A model generated the notes under the pieces. That model saw nothing but the letters and a program-made list of their open reading frames with translations, did no database searches and was not told the DNA's origin. This document shows, in pieces, positions 11,301-22,760 of a stretch of 64,000 nt of DNA; position 1 is the stretch's first letter, and each line of letters begins with the position of its first letter. A program made the translations under genes and the position numbers. Location of the stretch: positions 382,001-446,000 of the forward strand of contig JALMGJ010000061.1 of assembly GCA_023362775.1 (NCBI GenBank), written 5' to 3'. This stretch comes from Charina bottae. Lineage: Eukaryota > Chordata > Lepidosauria > Squamata > Charinaidae.

Positions 11301-14165
11301 ATCTGGTCTCCTTAACCTTGTGGATTAGTGCGTATCTCACCCAAATGTGTGACTTGGGCCAAATCTTTCTTCCCTTCCTTCCTTCCTCCCTCTCCGCAGG
11401 ACTGCACTTCCGGCACGGAGATCCTGACTAAATGGAAAATCTTGCTGGAGAACGATCAGTTACTGTCCCACAGTGCACAGGACCTCAGCTCGGATGCTTT
11501 TCACAGGTGAGCCTCCAGCAGGGAAGGAACCTTCAGTTACGCCCCTTCCTTTGGTGGGATTGCTGCGTGGGGTCTTTGTGGCAAGGCGGGCCAGAAATCC
11601 CAGCAAGGTGGCCCCAGAGGAAACAGGACACTCACCCCACAGCTTGGAGCATCTTGCCCCCCCAGCTTTCTCTCAAGGTCTGATCAAGGAAGACACAAGC
11701 CTCTTCTGAGTCCATGAGATAAAGCTGGGAAAAGACGTCGCTGGGCACGTGGTCTCTTAGAACTCTCCCAGTTTCCGCTTGAGGAGCAAACTGGGTAGAT
11801 TTGGGGCCTGAGCCGCTCGCTTGGGATCCTCAGATTGATGTGGGAAACCTGGATGCCGTACGTGCGGAACATCGTGGCACAGTGGCAGCCCCGGAACTGC
11901 ATCCCGATCGTGGACTTCCTCGACAGCTGGAGGCACATCGTTCCCGTGTGGATCCTGGATAACATTCTGGACCAGCTGATCTTCCCCAAACTGCAGAAGG
12001 AGGTGTGAGGGGAGACGCTTTAGGCCGCCGTGAGGAACCCAAAGGGTGAACCTGGGAAGAGGGGGGGCTCTGTTTCGGTGGCACTCGCCTCCCCGCCACC
12101 TCAGTGCTGCTTCCCTCTCTCGCTTTAAGGTGGAGAACTGGAACCCCCTGACCGACACGGTCCCCATCCACTCGTGGATACACCCCTGGCTTCCCCTGAT
12201 GCAGGCCCGGCTCGAACCCCTCTACTCGCCCATCCGCAACAAGCTGTCCAACGCCCTCCAGAAATGGCACCCCAGCGACTCCTCGGCCAAGCTGATCCTG
12301 CAGCCCTGGAAGGAGGTTTTCACCCCAGGCTCGTGGGAGGCGTTCATGATCAAGAACATTGTGCCTAAGCTGGGTGAGTCCCGTCTTCTGCGACACCGGC
12401 AGAACTGGGGGGGGGGGGGGGGGGAGAGAGAGTGCCCAGGCCGGCAGACGGTCCGCATCTCTTTCAGTCACATGCATGGACTGAATGTGGGCTGCCTGAC
12501 CCCGAAATCGCAGAGGGGGAGAGGTCGAGATTCTGGCCGGCCAGTACCCCCGAGCCCCCCTTCCTGCCACACTCTGTCCGGCCTCTGTAAAAGAAGGCCG
12601 TTGCTTGGCAGCCTTCACCGTCTGCCCCCCCCCCACTCGCTTTCCTCGTCAGCAGGGAGGGGTCCAGTCTGGCTAGAAGGGTTTGGGCTCCAGATCAAGG
12701 CCAGCTTTGCTCTGCTTTGCTGTGAGGCAACGACCCCTGCGTGGAGATTCAGAGGCGAGGCGGGGATCGCCCCCATGAGAGGGAGGAGGTAACTGCAGGC
12801 TCCAGCTGTTGCTCTTGCATTCCTCCCCGGTCCAGTTCTGAGACCCCCATTACAGCTCCGCAAAAGAGCGATGGGTTTGCAAAAGTAAGCAATAATTTCA
12901 CGAATGCGCAAAGTATCGTAAAGGCTGGAACGACCCGTCGGTTTGCTTGTGGAGAAGGGGGGAGCAGCTGTGCTGTGCCCTTCCCGAGGGAGGCCGAGCT
13001 CACGGACGCTGCCTTTCCTGCTGACCCCTCCTCGATCCCGCAGGCCTGTGTCTCAACGAGCTGATCATCAACCCCCACCAGCAGCACATGGATGCCTTTT
13101 TCTGGGTGATGGACTGGGAAGGGATGATCTCCGTCTCCAGCCTGGTGGGGCTCCTCGAGAAGCACTTCTTCCCCAAGTGGCTGCAGGTGGGTGGCCCTCG
13201 GGAACCACGCCTAAAGCCGCCGGGGCCCTCGCAGCAACTGGGCCCCTTGGCTCCCTGGACTCTGCCGCAGAAGGCGGGCCCTCCCCTCGTACAGGAGCGC
13301 GTCCTCGGTCTGCGGCTTCCAAACGGGCTTGGAGCCCTCGGGGTGCTGGGGGCATAGCAGGAGGGGCACCACGAGCCACCGGAGCTTGCGATGGGCCGTT
13401 GCTGCAGCGCCCTCTTTCTTTCTCCTGCCCCCACAGGTGCTGTGCTCTTGGCTCAGCAACAACCCCAATTACGAAGAGATCACCAAGTGGTACCTGGGCT
13501 GGAAGTCCATGTTTTCTGATCAGGTGCTGGCCCACCCCTCCATCAAGGAGAAGTTCAACGAAGCCCTGGACATCATGAACAGAGCGGTCTCCTCCAGCGT
13601 GGGTGCGTGTGCGGTGGGGGCAGGACGGGGCGCTCAGAGGCAGGCGGGCTGCGGCTGTTCTCCCAGTTACCCGAGACGCCTCAAGGGCTGGATGCTTGGC
13701 CAAGCCTTGGCCGATTATAAAAAGCGGGGGGGGGGGGGGGTGCGAATGAGGGGCTGCAGGCATCAGCCCTCAGGCTCCTCCCTCATCCCTTTCCACGCTC
13801 TCTTGCCAGGGGGCTACATGCAGCCCGGCGCGCGGGAGAACATCGCTTACCTCACGCACACGGAGCGCCGGAAGGACTTCCAGTACGAAGCCATGCAGGA
13901 GCGCCGAGAAGCCGAGAACATGGCGCAGCGTGGGATCGGCATGGCTGCCAGTTCCGTGCCCATGAACTTCAAGGACCTCATCCAGACCAAAGCAGAGGAG
14001 CACAACATTGTCTTCATGCCCGTCATCGGGAAGCGGCACGAAGGGAAGCAGCTGTACACGTTCGGGCGCATCGTCATCTACATTGACCGGGGGGTGGTCT
14101 TTGTGCAGGGCGAGAAGACCTGGGTCCCCACCTCTCTGCAGAGCCTCATCGACACGGCCAGGTGA
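8391..14165 (+). CDS. TFIP11: tuftelin-interacting protein 11 (G-patch spliceosome-disassembly factor)
   Basis: Nuclear partner and activator of the DHX15 helicase, needed to take apart the post-splicing intron-lariat spliceosome (yeast Ntr1). Coding exons: 8391-8602, 8714-8894, 9023-9179, 9596-9723, 10086-10238, 10503-11021, 11400-11506, 11834-12002, 12130-12373, 13044-13186, 13437-13602, 13810-14165. All phases close, giving 844 aa (human 837). The start MSLSHLYG is the family start. An acidic N-terminal region is followed by a G-patch at about residues 149-195 ([21 protein letters not shown]), a predicted coiled coil at about 330-390 ([17 protein letters not shown]) and a GCFC-type domain rich in conserved tryptophans. 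An alanine run codes near 8770, and an acidic insert of glutamates follows it. Introns are short. Confidence 0.98.
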
Positions 14166-14525
14166 GCGCGAGGGGCTGGGCCAGAAGGGCCGCCCCACCT
14201 CGCCTCCGCCCCAGAAAACGCATGGCCCCATCAGCCCCCATGTAAAAAGGGCCGGAAAAGACAGGCGCAGCCCCTGGGCAAAGAGGACTTGATGTGTAAA
14301 CAAAGAACGTCTAGCTGGTTCTGTTGCTTGTCTCACCCACTGCAATTGCAAGGCTGCAGGCCAGTAAGATGCTCAAGCCACCAAGCCCTCTGGGGGGTAG
14401 GGGTGGGGGGAGGGAAGCAGAGCACCGCTGATTTTGGCAAGCCACTGAAGGCGCTTGAGGACGGCAGGAGAGGAGTATAACTGCTGTGTAATAGAAGTCG
14501 CAGAAAGAGTTCAGGAGGATTTTTT

Positions 14526-14534
14526 TTTATTAAA
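14526..14534. terminator. overlapping convergent poly(A) signals (TFIP11 + / SRRD -)
   Basis: TTTATT at 14526-14531 reads AATAAA on the minus strand, 389 bases past the SRRD stop. ATTAAA at 14529-14534 lies on the plus strand, 364 bases past the TFIP11 stop. The two hexamers overlap by three bases. They are the best poly(A) signals seen between the two stop codons. Confidence 0.6.
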
Positions 14535-14919
14535 AAGTTATAAAAGCGTTTGCGTGGCCTGGCAGATCCCTGGCTTCTTGGTCATGGAACCCTAACCAAA
14601 CTTGGTTGGGTGAGCTTTGTAGGTCAGGCCCCAAGTTCTTACCAGAAAAAAAAAGTGTTTTGGGGAGAAGGTCCTGCTCTGGTTTCCTGGAAGGAGCAAG
14701 ACCTGCCGGCGGTGCCCCCCCCCCCCCCAAAGCTCTGCTCTGAGTGAGGAGCAGGGCCTGGCAAAAGCCCGGTGGCCAGAGAGGAGACTCCGCAACCAAG
14801 AGTCGTTCAGCACACAATGGTGCCAGACTTGCTGCATGGCACACCCCCAAACTTTGGACTCCGAAACTGCTGCTGCAGCTCCTCTCCCCCTTTTCTGTGC
14901 ACCTCGTGGGGTGGAAGCG

Positions 14920-17301
14920 TTACTGGGGCTGGTTTCTGATGATCTCCAGCTGATCCTCTTCTGGGTAAACGGGCTCCTGCGGGCAGGCCCAGCCGTCCTG
15001 GGGAAGGGCCCTCAGTCTCCGCAGAGGGAAGCAGTGGACGGAGGTGTCGTTGAAGACGTCTGCCTGCCGTGGGTGGGCGGGGAGGGCTTCTTCCTGCGTC
15101 GCCTCCAGCACCTAGGGCGGGCGAGCACCGGGGCAGTCACCGGACGCAGCGCATTAGCAGCCCTGAGCTGGAAGAGCTGACTGGCCGCCGAAGACCGAGG
15201 GCGGGGAGGGCTTCAGCCCCCCGTTGCGTAATCCATGCAAGGCCACCGAAGGCTCCTGGGCAGCTGGCCTTGAGCTGCCCAGCTGCGGTTTCCATCCTCC
15301 AAGGCAGGCCTTGCAAATTCTGCTCTGGTCAAAGGGGCTCGAAGGGGCTCTGCAAAAATGGGGGCAGACAGGCCCCTCCCTCCCACCCACCCACCCGGGC
15401 AGTGGAGGAAGACCCACCTTGTCAATGTAACTGTAATTCTCACGGAAGACTTTGGCCAGCAGCCTAAAATGGGAATTGGGGGGGGGGGGGGGGAGTTAGA
15501 AAACATGGAGGGCGGGAAAATAAAAGGCCGGCCCTCGCGCAGCTTTCGGCCAAGCTCTGAAAGTGCAGGAGGTGGACAAAGAAGGGGGCCACCCAAATCG
15601 GCAAATGGTTGCTGTGCTGCGTGGGCAGCAGCTTGGGATGGGGTGTGGCGCAGCCTCTGCGATCGGCAAGCTACGGTGCACGCCTTGGCAGGGTGGGAAT
15701 CCAGGCTGTTGGATTCAACAGGCGAGGATTAAGCAAACCTGGCCAGGGCCTGAAAAGGACCTGCCGACAGCGGGGATGGGCTGGCGCGGGTGCCCCCCTG
15801 CCCACTCCTGCCCGGGGGGCGGGGAGGTCCCGTACCTTTCTTCGAAGCCCCTGAAGCTGTTCCCCACGACCACCATCTGGGAGAGCGCTCCCACGGACCA
15901 GTTGCTCCAGAGCAGGTTGTTGTACAGCGCCTTCCCGCAGTGGACCATGTAGAAGAGAGTGGGGCCCCTGATGCTCCGTTTTCCCTCCTGGGCAAGCAAA
16001 GCGTGTGCCAAGGACTGCTGGGACCTTCAACACTGGCACCCCATCCCCGTTTTCAGGAAAGAGGCCCCGACCACGGTGGCAGGGACTCTGCGTGCTGGCT
16101 TGCACCCCCCCCCCCCCAGCTCACCTCGTTCTGCTGCATCACGGTGAGGCCAAGGCTGCTCAGGACCTCAATTTCCAGTGTGGAAAAGATGGGGTCAAAC
16201 ACAAAGCACATCTCTGGGGAAATCTGCAAGGCGAGAGCAGAGCGGGTGCTCTGTGACTTGCGCCAGCGTCTCCCTCCCTCCCTCCTGCCCTCCCCATCCC
16301 CACCCAGCTGGCGGCGCCAACCTTGAGTTCTTCCAGCAGCAGCAACAGGAAGGCCAGCTGGAGGCGCGCCTTGGCGCAAGAGCAAAAGCTTCCAAGGCCA
16401 TAGCACACGCACTGCAAGCCGGGCACTCTGCCATCGGGCCCCTCCAGGGCGCCTTCTTCCGGGAGGGCATCCCGCAATTTCCCCAAGGCTGCGAATGCGT
16501 CCTGCTCGGCTGCTGGGGGGGTTCTGAGAGATTTTAAGATAGTCCCTGGATCAGGAGGAAGAGGTCAAAGAGGGTCTGGAGGAGAGCTGGATCAGGCCCA
16601 GGCCCACAACACACACACACGCCCCGGTTCATGTTTCTCCCCATGATCTTCGAGTGCAGGGTAGAGTCCCCCTGAACATGGAGGTTCCACTGGACATCCC
16701 AGCTGACAGCCCTCTCCATCCCCCTTGCAAGCCAGCGCTGCCCCGCATGGGGTGGAGCCTGCAAGGGCTTATCTCTGCCAAGCAGAAACTGAGCTTGGAG
16801 GGCTTCAGGATTGTCTCCGGCTCCCTCCCTCCCTCCCTCCCAGGATTGGCTGGCTGGCAAAGGCACAGGGGCCGCTTTCTCAGCTAAGGCTGCTATGGTA
16901 TTAGGGCAACGGTCTCAGAAAAAGCCTTACTTCGGCTCGAGTCCCAGAATTCTGAATCCTTCAATTCGGAGCTGCCAAAGAAAGGGAGAGAGAAGAGGGG
17001 GGAAGCACACGTGCTAAGATAGACTGTCTCTGCGCGAAGAGCATCCTCTGCACGCCCGTGCCCATTTAGGCCAGGGCAGGGCTCTTGACGCTCGGAGGTA
17101 GACTGCACCGGTCTATGGAAGCTCCTCTGGAGCTCTTCCCGTTTTTGCTTTTTTTGGGGGGGGTCCTCACCGCGCCTCCTGCAGCCGTCGCCTCTGCCGC
17201 TCCGCCACCGCCTCTGGGCTGTCGTCTTCGATCCCCTCCTTCCCCCGCCGCCGCCGCCGCCGCCTTCTCCTCCCTCCCGGGCGGCCCCCGTCTTCGGCCA
17301 T
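14920..17301 (-). CDS. SRRD: SRR1-domain protein
   Basis: Vertebrate member of the SRR1 family (plant SENSITIVITY TO RED LIGHT REDUCED 1, yeast Ber1), whose molecular role is poorly defined. Minus-strand coding exons: 17301-17171, 16971-16931, 16545-16322, 16223-16125, 15987-15836, 15463-15418, 15111-14920, giving 294 aa (human 339). The N-terminus carries nine consecutive arginines from a CGG run (plus strand near 17247-17266). The SRR1 core is clear: CVCYGLGSF, then [13 protein letters not shown], then [19 protein letters not shown], then VVVGNSF. The C-terminus keeps [12 protein letters not shown] and ends LEIIRNQPQ. Exon 3 has alternative acceptors; the one used keeps phase and gives the longest match. 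The N-terminal half is shorter than in mammals. It shares a promoter with HPS4. Confidence 0.93.
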
Positions 17302-17715
17302 GCCGGAGCAGCAGCAACAGCGGCAGCGCGAAACGCGAGGAATGTCCCTCCGCGGCCGCCGTCGTCCGGCCCAGCGAGGAGAGCCGAGGACGGGCAAGCG
17401 CTGCGGGAAGCCTCGCTCGGGGCACCCCCCGGCGGCCTCCTTTGCGCAGGCCGTTCTTGCCCTCCCCGGCCCGCTTGTCTCCCCACTTCCGGAAAAGGAC
17501 CGGAACCGCTTCCGCGCACGTGACTTCCGGGCGGAAGTGGCTGCTTTCTCCACGCTCGGGTCGAGCTGCCGGGGAGCCTCTGAACATGGGCAGAGAGCCC
17601 CGCGGGGCCCGGGGCCTCTGGGCCCGCCCGCCGGTCCCCGGCACCCGCCCCTCTCCCCGCGCGTAGGTCGCAGGGGCTCCGCCGCGGGGGCACCCGGGAG
17701 CCGCTGAGCCGCAGA
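17302..17715. promoter_or_regulatory. bidirectional CpG-island promoter of SRRD and HPS4
   Basis: The two start codons lie head to head, 414 bases apart, in CpG-rich sequence without a TATA box. CACGTGAC at 17517-17524 is an E-box of the kind bound by USF and the MiT/TFE factors. It is flanked by ETS/GABP-type motifs: ACTTCCGG at 17523-17530, CGGAAGT at 17532-17538 and another ACTTCCGG at 17485-17492. Such motif pairs are typical of bidirectional housekeeping promoters. The factor assignments are inferred from motif alone. Confidence 0.75.
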
Positions 17716-20700
17716 ATGGCCGCCTCCGCCTGGTACGCGCCCCCCCCAAGGGGCCTGGCCCCCGCCCCCCCTCCGCGCCCCCCGCCTTCCCGGCCGCTGA
17801 GCCCGCCGCTCTCCTGCAGGTGGCGCTGCTTCTTCCTCTACGACGCCTCGAAAGTGCAGGGCGAGGGGGACCCCACGCACGCCGGGATCTGCTGCTTCCA
17901 CCCCCGCCAGGTAGCGCGGCCCTCGTGAGGCGGGGGGGCGTTGCCGCGTGGTGCCCCATCCCCGCTTGTTGGGTCTCTCCTTTCTCCTCCCCCCCCCCCC
18001 CGGTCCGCGGGCTGCAAGACCCCCTCCGGCCTCCCCGCCTCTCTTTCAGACCCCGCGGGACGAGCAGGAGCTGCTGTGCGGGCAGATCGCGGGCATGGTC
18101 CGCTGCTCCCTGGACATCTCCGGCGCCTCGCCGGGCCTCATCCGGCTGCGGAAGCTCAAGTTCGCCCTGGAAGCCGAGGGGAGCTACCTGTGGGTGAGTC
18201 AGGGGGCCTCCGCCTTGGAGCTCCCCTTCGCTTCGGGGTTCCTGGGCGTTTGTGGGTCGCCTCGGGAGGGGCTGCGCCGGACAGGCCCCCCCGGGCGCTG
18301 GTCGAGCGGCCAAAGAGGCGGAGTGGCAACCCGGGTGGGGATTCCCGTGGCCCCTTGGCTGCTCCTTGGTCAGCGGCACAGCCCTCGCCCTCCTCTCGCC
18401 GCAGGTCCTGGGCTGCACTGCCGACCTCTCGGACCTCAGCTGCAGGCGGTTCCTGGAGCGGCTGGTCGGACTCTTCCGCTTCTACAGTGGGCCGGCTTCT
18501 CGGGCTTATAAGGTGGGTGAGTGGCTGCGCGTCCGCCCTTCCTTGCCTGGCCCTGCTGCACCCAGCAGTGGTGGTGGCTGATGTTTGGGCGGTCGGTGCT
18601 GGGCTGCTACGCTTGGCAGAGCATCCCTTGGTGACGATCTGAGATCATGTGCTCAAAAGGCCTGCAGCCGATTCCTTACAGGGGGTTGCGTTTTTCTCGT
18701 TCTCTTGGTGAACGTCTGCCATCGTAATTTATCCCTGCAGCCACCCACACCCGTCTGCTGAACGGCCATTCCCATCCCCCTGAGCTGGGATGGCCGACTG
18801 CTGGGGGGCACCATCTAATGGCGAGCGATGTGCAGCCACCAGGTGGTTCTACAAAACCATCGTAGGAAACCACCGCATATAAAGCCGCGAAGCATCGCGC
18901 TGCTAGAGCTCAGCTGTTGCGGGCAGCAGGTGCATAATGATAAGCAGCTCACAACAAGCAGTGTATAACGCTGGGGAAACAACCGGGTGTGTTTTGAAAC
19001 CTCGGAGATCGCGGCGCCTGCGCCAGTTGCCCCTCCAGCCTCCTGGGCAGTTTGGAAAAGTCCCGTCTGGCTGTTACTGCAGTCGCGGTCAGCGTTGTAT
19101 CGCTTTGTGGTTTATTCCAGCGTTGGCTCAAACTTCTCTCTCTGCTCAAGATACGTTGAGGCTGGTAGTAGCTATGCCCCCCCCCCCAAGGAATGCTGAG
19201 CGGCATTCCTACATCACCAGTGACTTTTAGTAGGCATTTGTTGCTCGTCGCTTGAATTCAGTCCCCCCCCCCCCCCCCACAATTCTGACCGTGATGCTCT
19301 GTGCCCTTCCTAGGAGCGCTCACGGGAGGATCTGGACCAGGAGTGGGAGCACTACCTGAACCATCTGCAGCAAAACTCCACTGACCTCCACCGGATTTTT
19401 AATTCCCTCTGGGCCTTGGACAAAACCAAGGTGCCTCCCTGAAGGGCTGGGTCCTCTCTTGTTGGGAATTACTTCCGGAGCGTTTTCATGGCTCAGTCAA
19501 AAGTAGAAAGGCCGGGGCGGGAAGACAAGGGGCCGAGAAGGCGTCATTTGCTGTGGCCTCCTCCTCCCTTGCAGGTGGACCCTTTGCTGCTGTTGAAAGC
19601 AGCCCTCATCCTGCAGAGCTGCCAGCGCGCTCGCCACGTGCTGGCCGGGTGCCTCCTCTACGAGGGCCTGTGAGTATCTCCCCCGCTGGCAATTGCTGAG
19701 TGAGCAAGGACTGCCCAGGTGCCACCAGCTGTCCATCACCATGGCCGTGTGACCAGCCGGGCCCAGACCCCTCTACCCCAGCTGCCCACTCTGCGTGGCA
19801 GAGCAGCCAGGAGCCTGACGGCCCGAGGGACCTTGCTCTGCAGCGCCTGGGTGGCCCCCGGGTGACCCTCTCTCCTTTCCCTGGGCAGGGTGGTCAGCAC
19901 GCAGCTCCCGCCCGAGCTCACGGCCAGGGTTCTGCTGTGGAAGGGAGCAGAGGACGGAAGCGTAAGTTGCGACTCTGCCCTTGGTCGGCCTAGAAGATGT
20001 GCAGATGCCACCTGGGTGGTCTGGGCGCAGTAATCTCTGGGTGGGGGAGGGGAATGCTCATGAGGTAATCCTGGCTGGGGGAAAATGCCTGTTTTGCAGT
20101 TCTGCGTCATCCGGCTAACTCTGTGCTTCCGTTCTAGAGTGGGCCGGAAAAGGGGGCCGCCCAACTCCAACTGGGTAAGCGTGTGAGGGCTGGGCGTGTC
20201 TCTGCCTGGCCTCTTGAGCCGGCGGCTCGCCTCTGGGCCCCTGCTGCCCACTTGCCAAACTCCTGCCTGGCCCGTGTGGATCCTTGACGGCTCTGTTCTC
20301 TAGGCGGTTCTCCGGGCCCTTTTGCACCGACGACTTTACCGCCAGGGATCTGCATCACGCCTGTTTACCTCTCGGCGGACGAAGCAGCCATCCTCCGGGA
20401 ATTGCCTCTGGAGTGGATGACCGGGCAAGACCGGGATTGCGAAGGCCCCAGTCGGGGCTTCAGTGGCTCCCAGCCTCGCTGTCTCGCTGCTGCCGCCAAC
20501 TCAGATGCCTCCAGCCTCCCTGTGCCCTTCAGGGGGCCTGGCCGCCTCCCATGGGGATGGGCAGCGGGCAGCACTGGTGTCCGGTTCGGGCGGGCCTTCC
20601 GACCGTCCCCCGAGGGAGGCGGGGAGACCGCGCAGGAGGCACCAGGCTCAGCAGTCCCACTCTGCCTCCACAGGGGGTCCCAGGGAGACCCGGCCAGCAG

Positions 20701-21951
20701 CAAAGGCGGCGAGACTCCCACCGGAGGGACAGACGGGCCCGGTGGGGCCCCGCTGGTGAGGATGGCCTTGTACGTTCACCACGTCCGGGGCCTGGTGCTG
20801 GCTCTCCTGGCCGAAGAGCCCTTGGTGAGCTCTGCAGACTTCACTGAGGACGTGGTAAGGAGACCGGACCCCTCCCCGGCTTGGCTCAAGGCCCCCCGGC
20901 CAGCCTTGCAGGGAGGCTCCCTCAGGAGGCTGACAAAAACAGGCCAGTCTCCCTGCCCTCAGGGACCCCTCTGGGCCAGCTCCTGGAGGGAGCTCCCCAT
21001 CCAGGAGTATTTGGGGGCGGCTCAGGCGGCCCCCAGCTGGAAGCCCAGCCTTCCCTGGAAATGGGGAAAGGCCAGCTGAGCCCCAGCAACTCTGGGATAA
21101 GCCCCTGCCCACCAGCCCTCTCCCAGTGGACTCTTGTCGGATGGTGCAGAAAGAGGCAGGCAGATCCAGGGCCAGAGAAGCTGGTGAGGGGCCTTGCGGG
21201 AGGAGGGGTGCCCCCGCGAGCCCCTTCAGCTGCCCTTCTTCTCCCTGCCTCTCCCCCTCCGCAGTACCACAGCAGCTTGGCTTCCCTGAACGGCCTGGAG
21301 GTCCACCTGGCGGAGACCCTTCCGAAGGGTGCCCCCCCCTCGGCCAGCCGCACCTACAGCTTTGCTCACTACGACGCCGTCCAGAACATCCTCACCAGTG
21401 AGCGCGGGGGAGGGGCTGGGAGGCGGCCTCTGGCCAGGATGGGGCACCACTCCCAGAAGGAAGCCTGGCGTCCCCCCCTCCTGCCCCCGGGCGTCGCTGC
21501 GTTGACGGCGTGGCTTGCCCCTGCAGCCAACTTCCTGCAGACTGCGAGCCCCGAGGACCAGCTCTTCCTGCAAGCCGCTGGCCTGATCCATGCCACCTTT
21601 GAGCAACTGCCCACGGCGTCCGAACTAACGCTCAGGTGAAGCTGGCCGGGGGGAGAGGCGGGGCCTCGGCACAGCCTGCGCAACCGGGATGCGTCACTCC
21701 GGCTAGACGCGTTGCGGGGGCTTTTCTGCGCAGCTCCCCCAGCAGAAAACCCCCTGACCAGTTTGTCGGTCTGTTCCAGGAACGCCACCACGGCGGTCTA
21801 CGGCTGCCGGAACACCGTCCAGGAGACCTACTTCCAGCAGAGGGGCCCCCCTCTCCACAACTCAGGGGTGCCCAACCCCCAGGACAGCGTTGTCGGCCTG
21901 CCCGGCAGGGCCCGGCAGAAGCTGCTCAAGCACGGGGTGAACCTGCTCTGA
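17716..21951 (+). CDS. HPS4: Hermansky-Pudlak syndrome 4 protein, BLOC-3 subunit
   Basis: With HPS1 it forms BLOC-3, the exchange factor for Rab32 and Rab38 in making melanosomes and other lysosome-related organelles. Coding exons: 17716-17732, 17820-17910, 18050-18193, 18405-18512, 19314-19430, 19575-19669, 19889-19961, 20138-20174, 20304-20854, 21265-21397, 21527-21635, 21780-21951. Phases close, giving 548 aa. The N-terminal longin-type region shows [20 protein letters not shown] and LRKLKFALE. The C-terminal part shows [36 protein letters not shown] and the end [10 protein letters not shown]. The protein is about 160 residues shorter than human (about 708), nearly all in the fast-evolving middle encoded by exon 20304-20854, so an unseen exon or real shortening is possible. 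Confidence 0.95.
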
Positions 21952-22754
21952 AGCGGGAGGGGCACTCCTGGCAGCGGGTCCTGTGCAAGCCCCGCCCACC
22001 CGCCCGCCCGCCCGCCCAGGACTTTCTCAGTTCCGGCGCTGGTGTGTTCTAACCCTGCCAAACGCTCCTGGCCCATTTGCTGCACGGAGCGGGATCTCGG
22101 CGACTTGCCTGGCCTTCCCGAGGTATGCCAGCCGGTGGCCTCTGCCCTGAAGCAGCAGTGCCTGCTAGCCAGAGAGAGCAGCGATCCAGCCGCTGCCACG
22201 TCTCACGTCCTGCCCACCTTGGGTGGATTCCAACTTCAGGAGGGGGGAGCTCTCTGGTGGGGCACCAGCTCTCCGCCCCTCCACCCTCCCGAAGAGCACA
22301 AATGCAGCCCCCTTTCAGCCTTGGGAAAACAGGCGGGCCCTCTTGTGCTCGCAGACCCCCAAAGCCTCTGCCCTTGTAAAGGGACCGCTGCAGGGCAGGG
22401 CCCTACCAGGGCTCCCCCCATCAGAAAAGGGGCTGCCGCAGCGGGTGGCTTTCCTCCATTCTCTCTGGAAGGCGTTTCCTGAATCGCAGACGGTGGCACT
22501 GAGGGAAGCCTTGCTCTGTCCTGCCCTCACCCACATTGCTGCTGGCACTCCGCCAGGCTCTCCTGTTTGGGCAGTGGCTACCTCCCTGAGGGTCTCCATC
22601 CCCCTCCCCCATCTGAGATGGGCTGATGCCCATTTCCACCCCTCCCCGCTGTTCTAAATTCTCTCGCAGCCTTTGTTCTGTAGAACAGCAGCATCTTCGG
22701 GGCGGGGGGGGGGGGCTCTGTGTCTGGGTTTGGCTGCAGCCTTCAGCCCAGGAG

Positions 22755-22760
22755 AATAAA
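22755..22760 (+). terminator. HPS4 poly(A) signal AATAAA
   Basis: AATAAA lies about 800 bases past the HPS4 stop at 21951, before a drop into sequence with no gene features. It is the first canonical hexamer downstream on this strand. Confidence 0.65.

Noticed and set aside
18841..18872. Short hairpin GTGGTTCTAC/GTAGGAAACCAC in an HPS4 intron, considered as a tRNA or small RNA
   Set aside because: It lacks tRNA A and B boxes and any extended fold; it is a minor inverted repeat.
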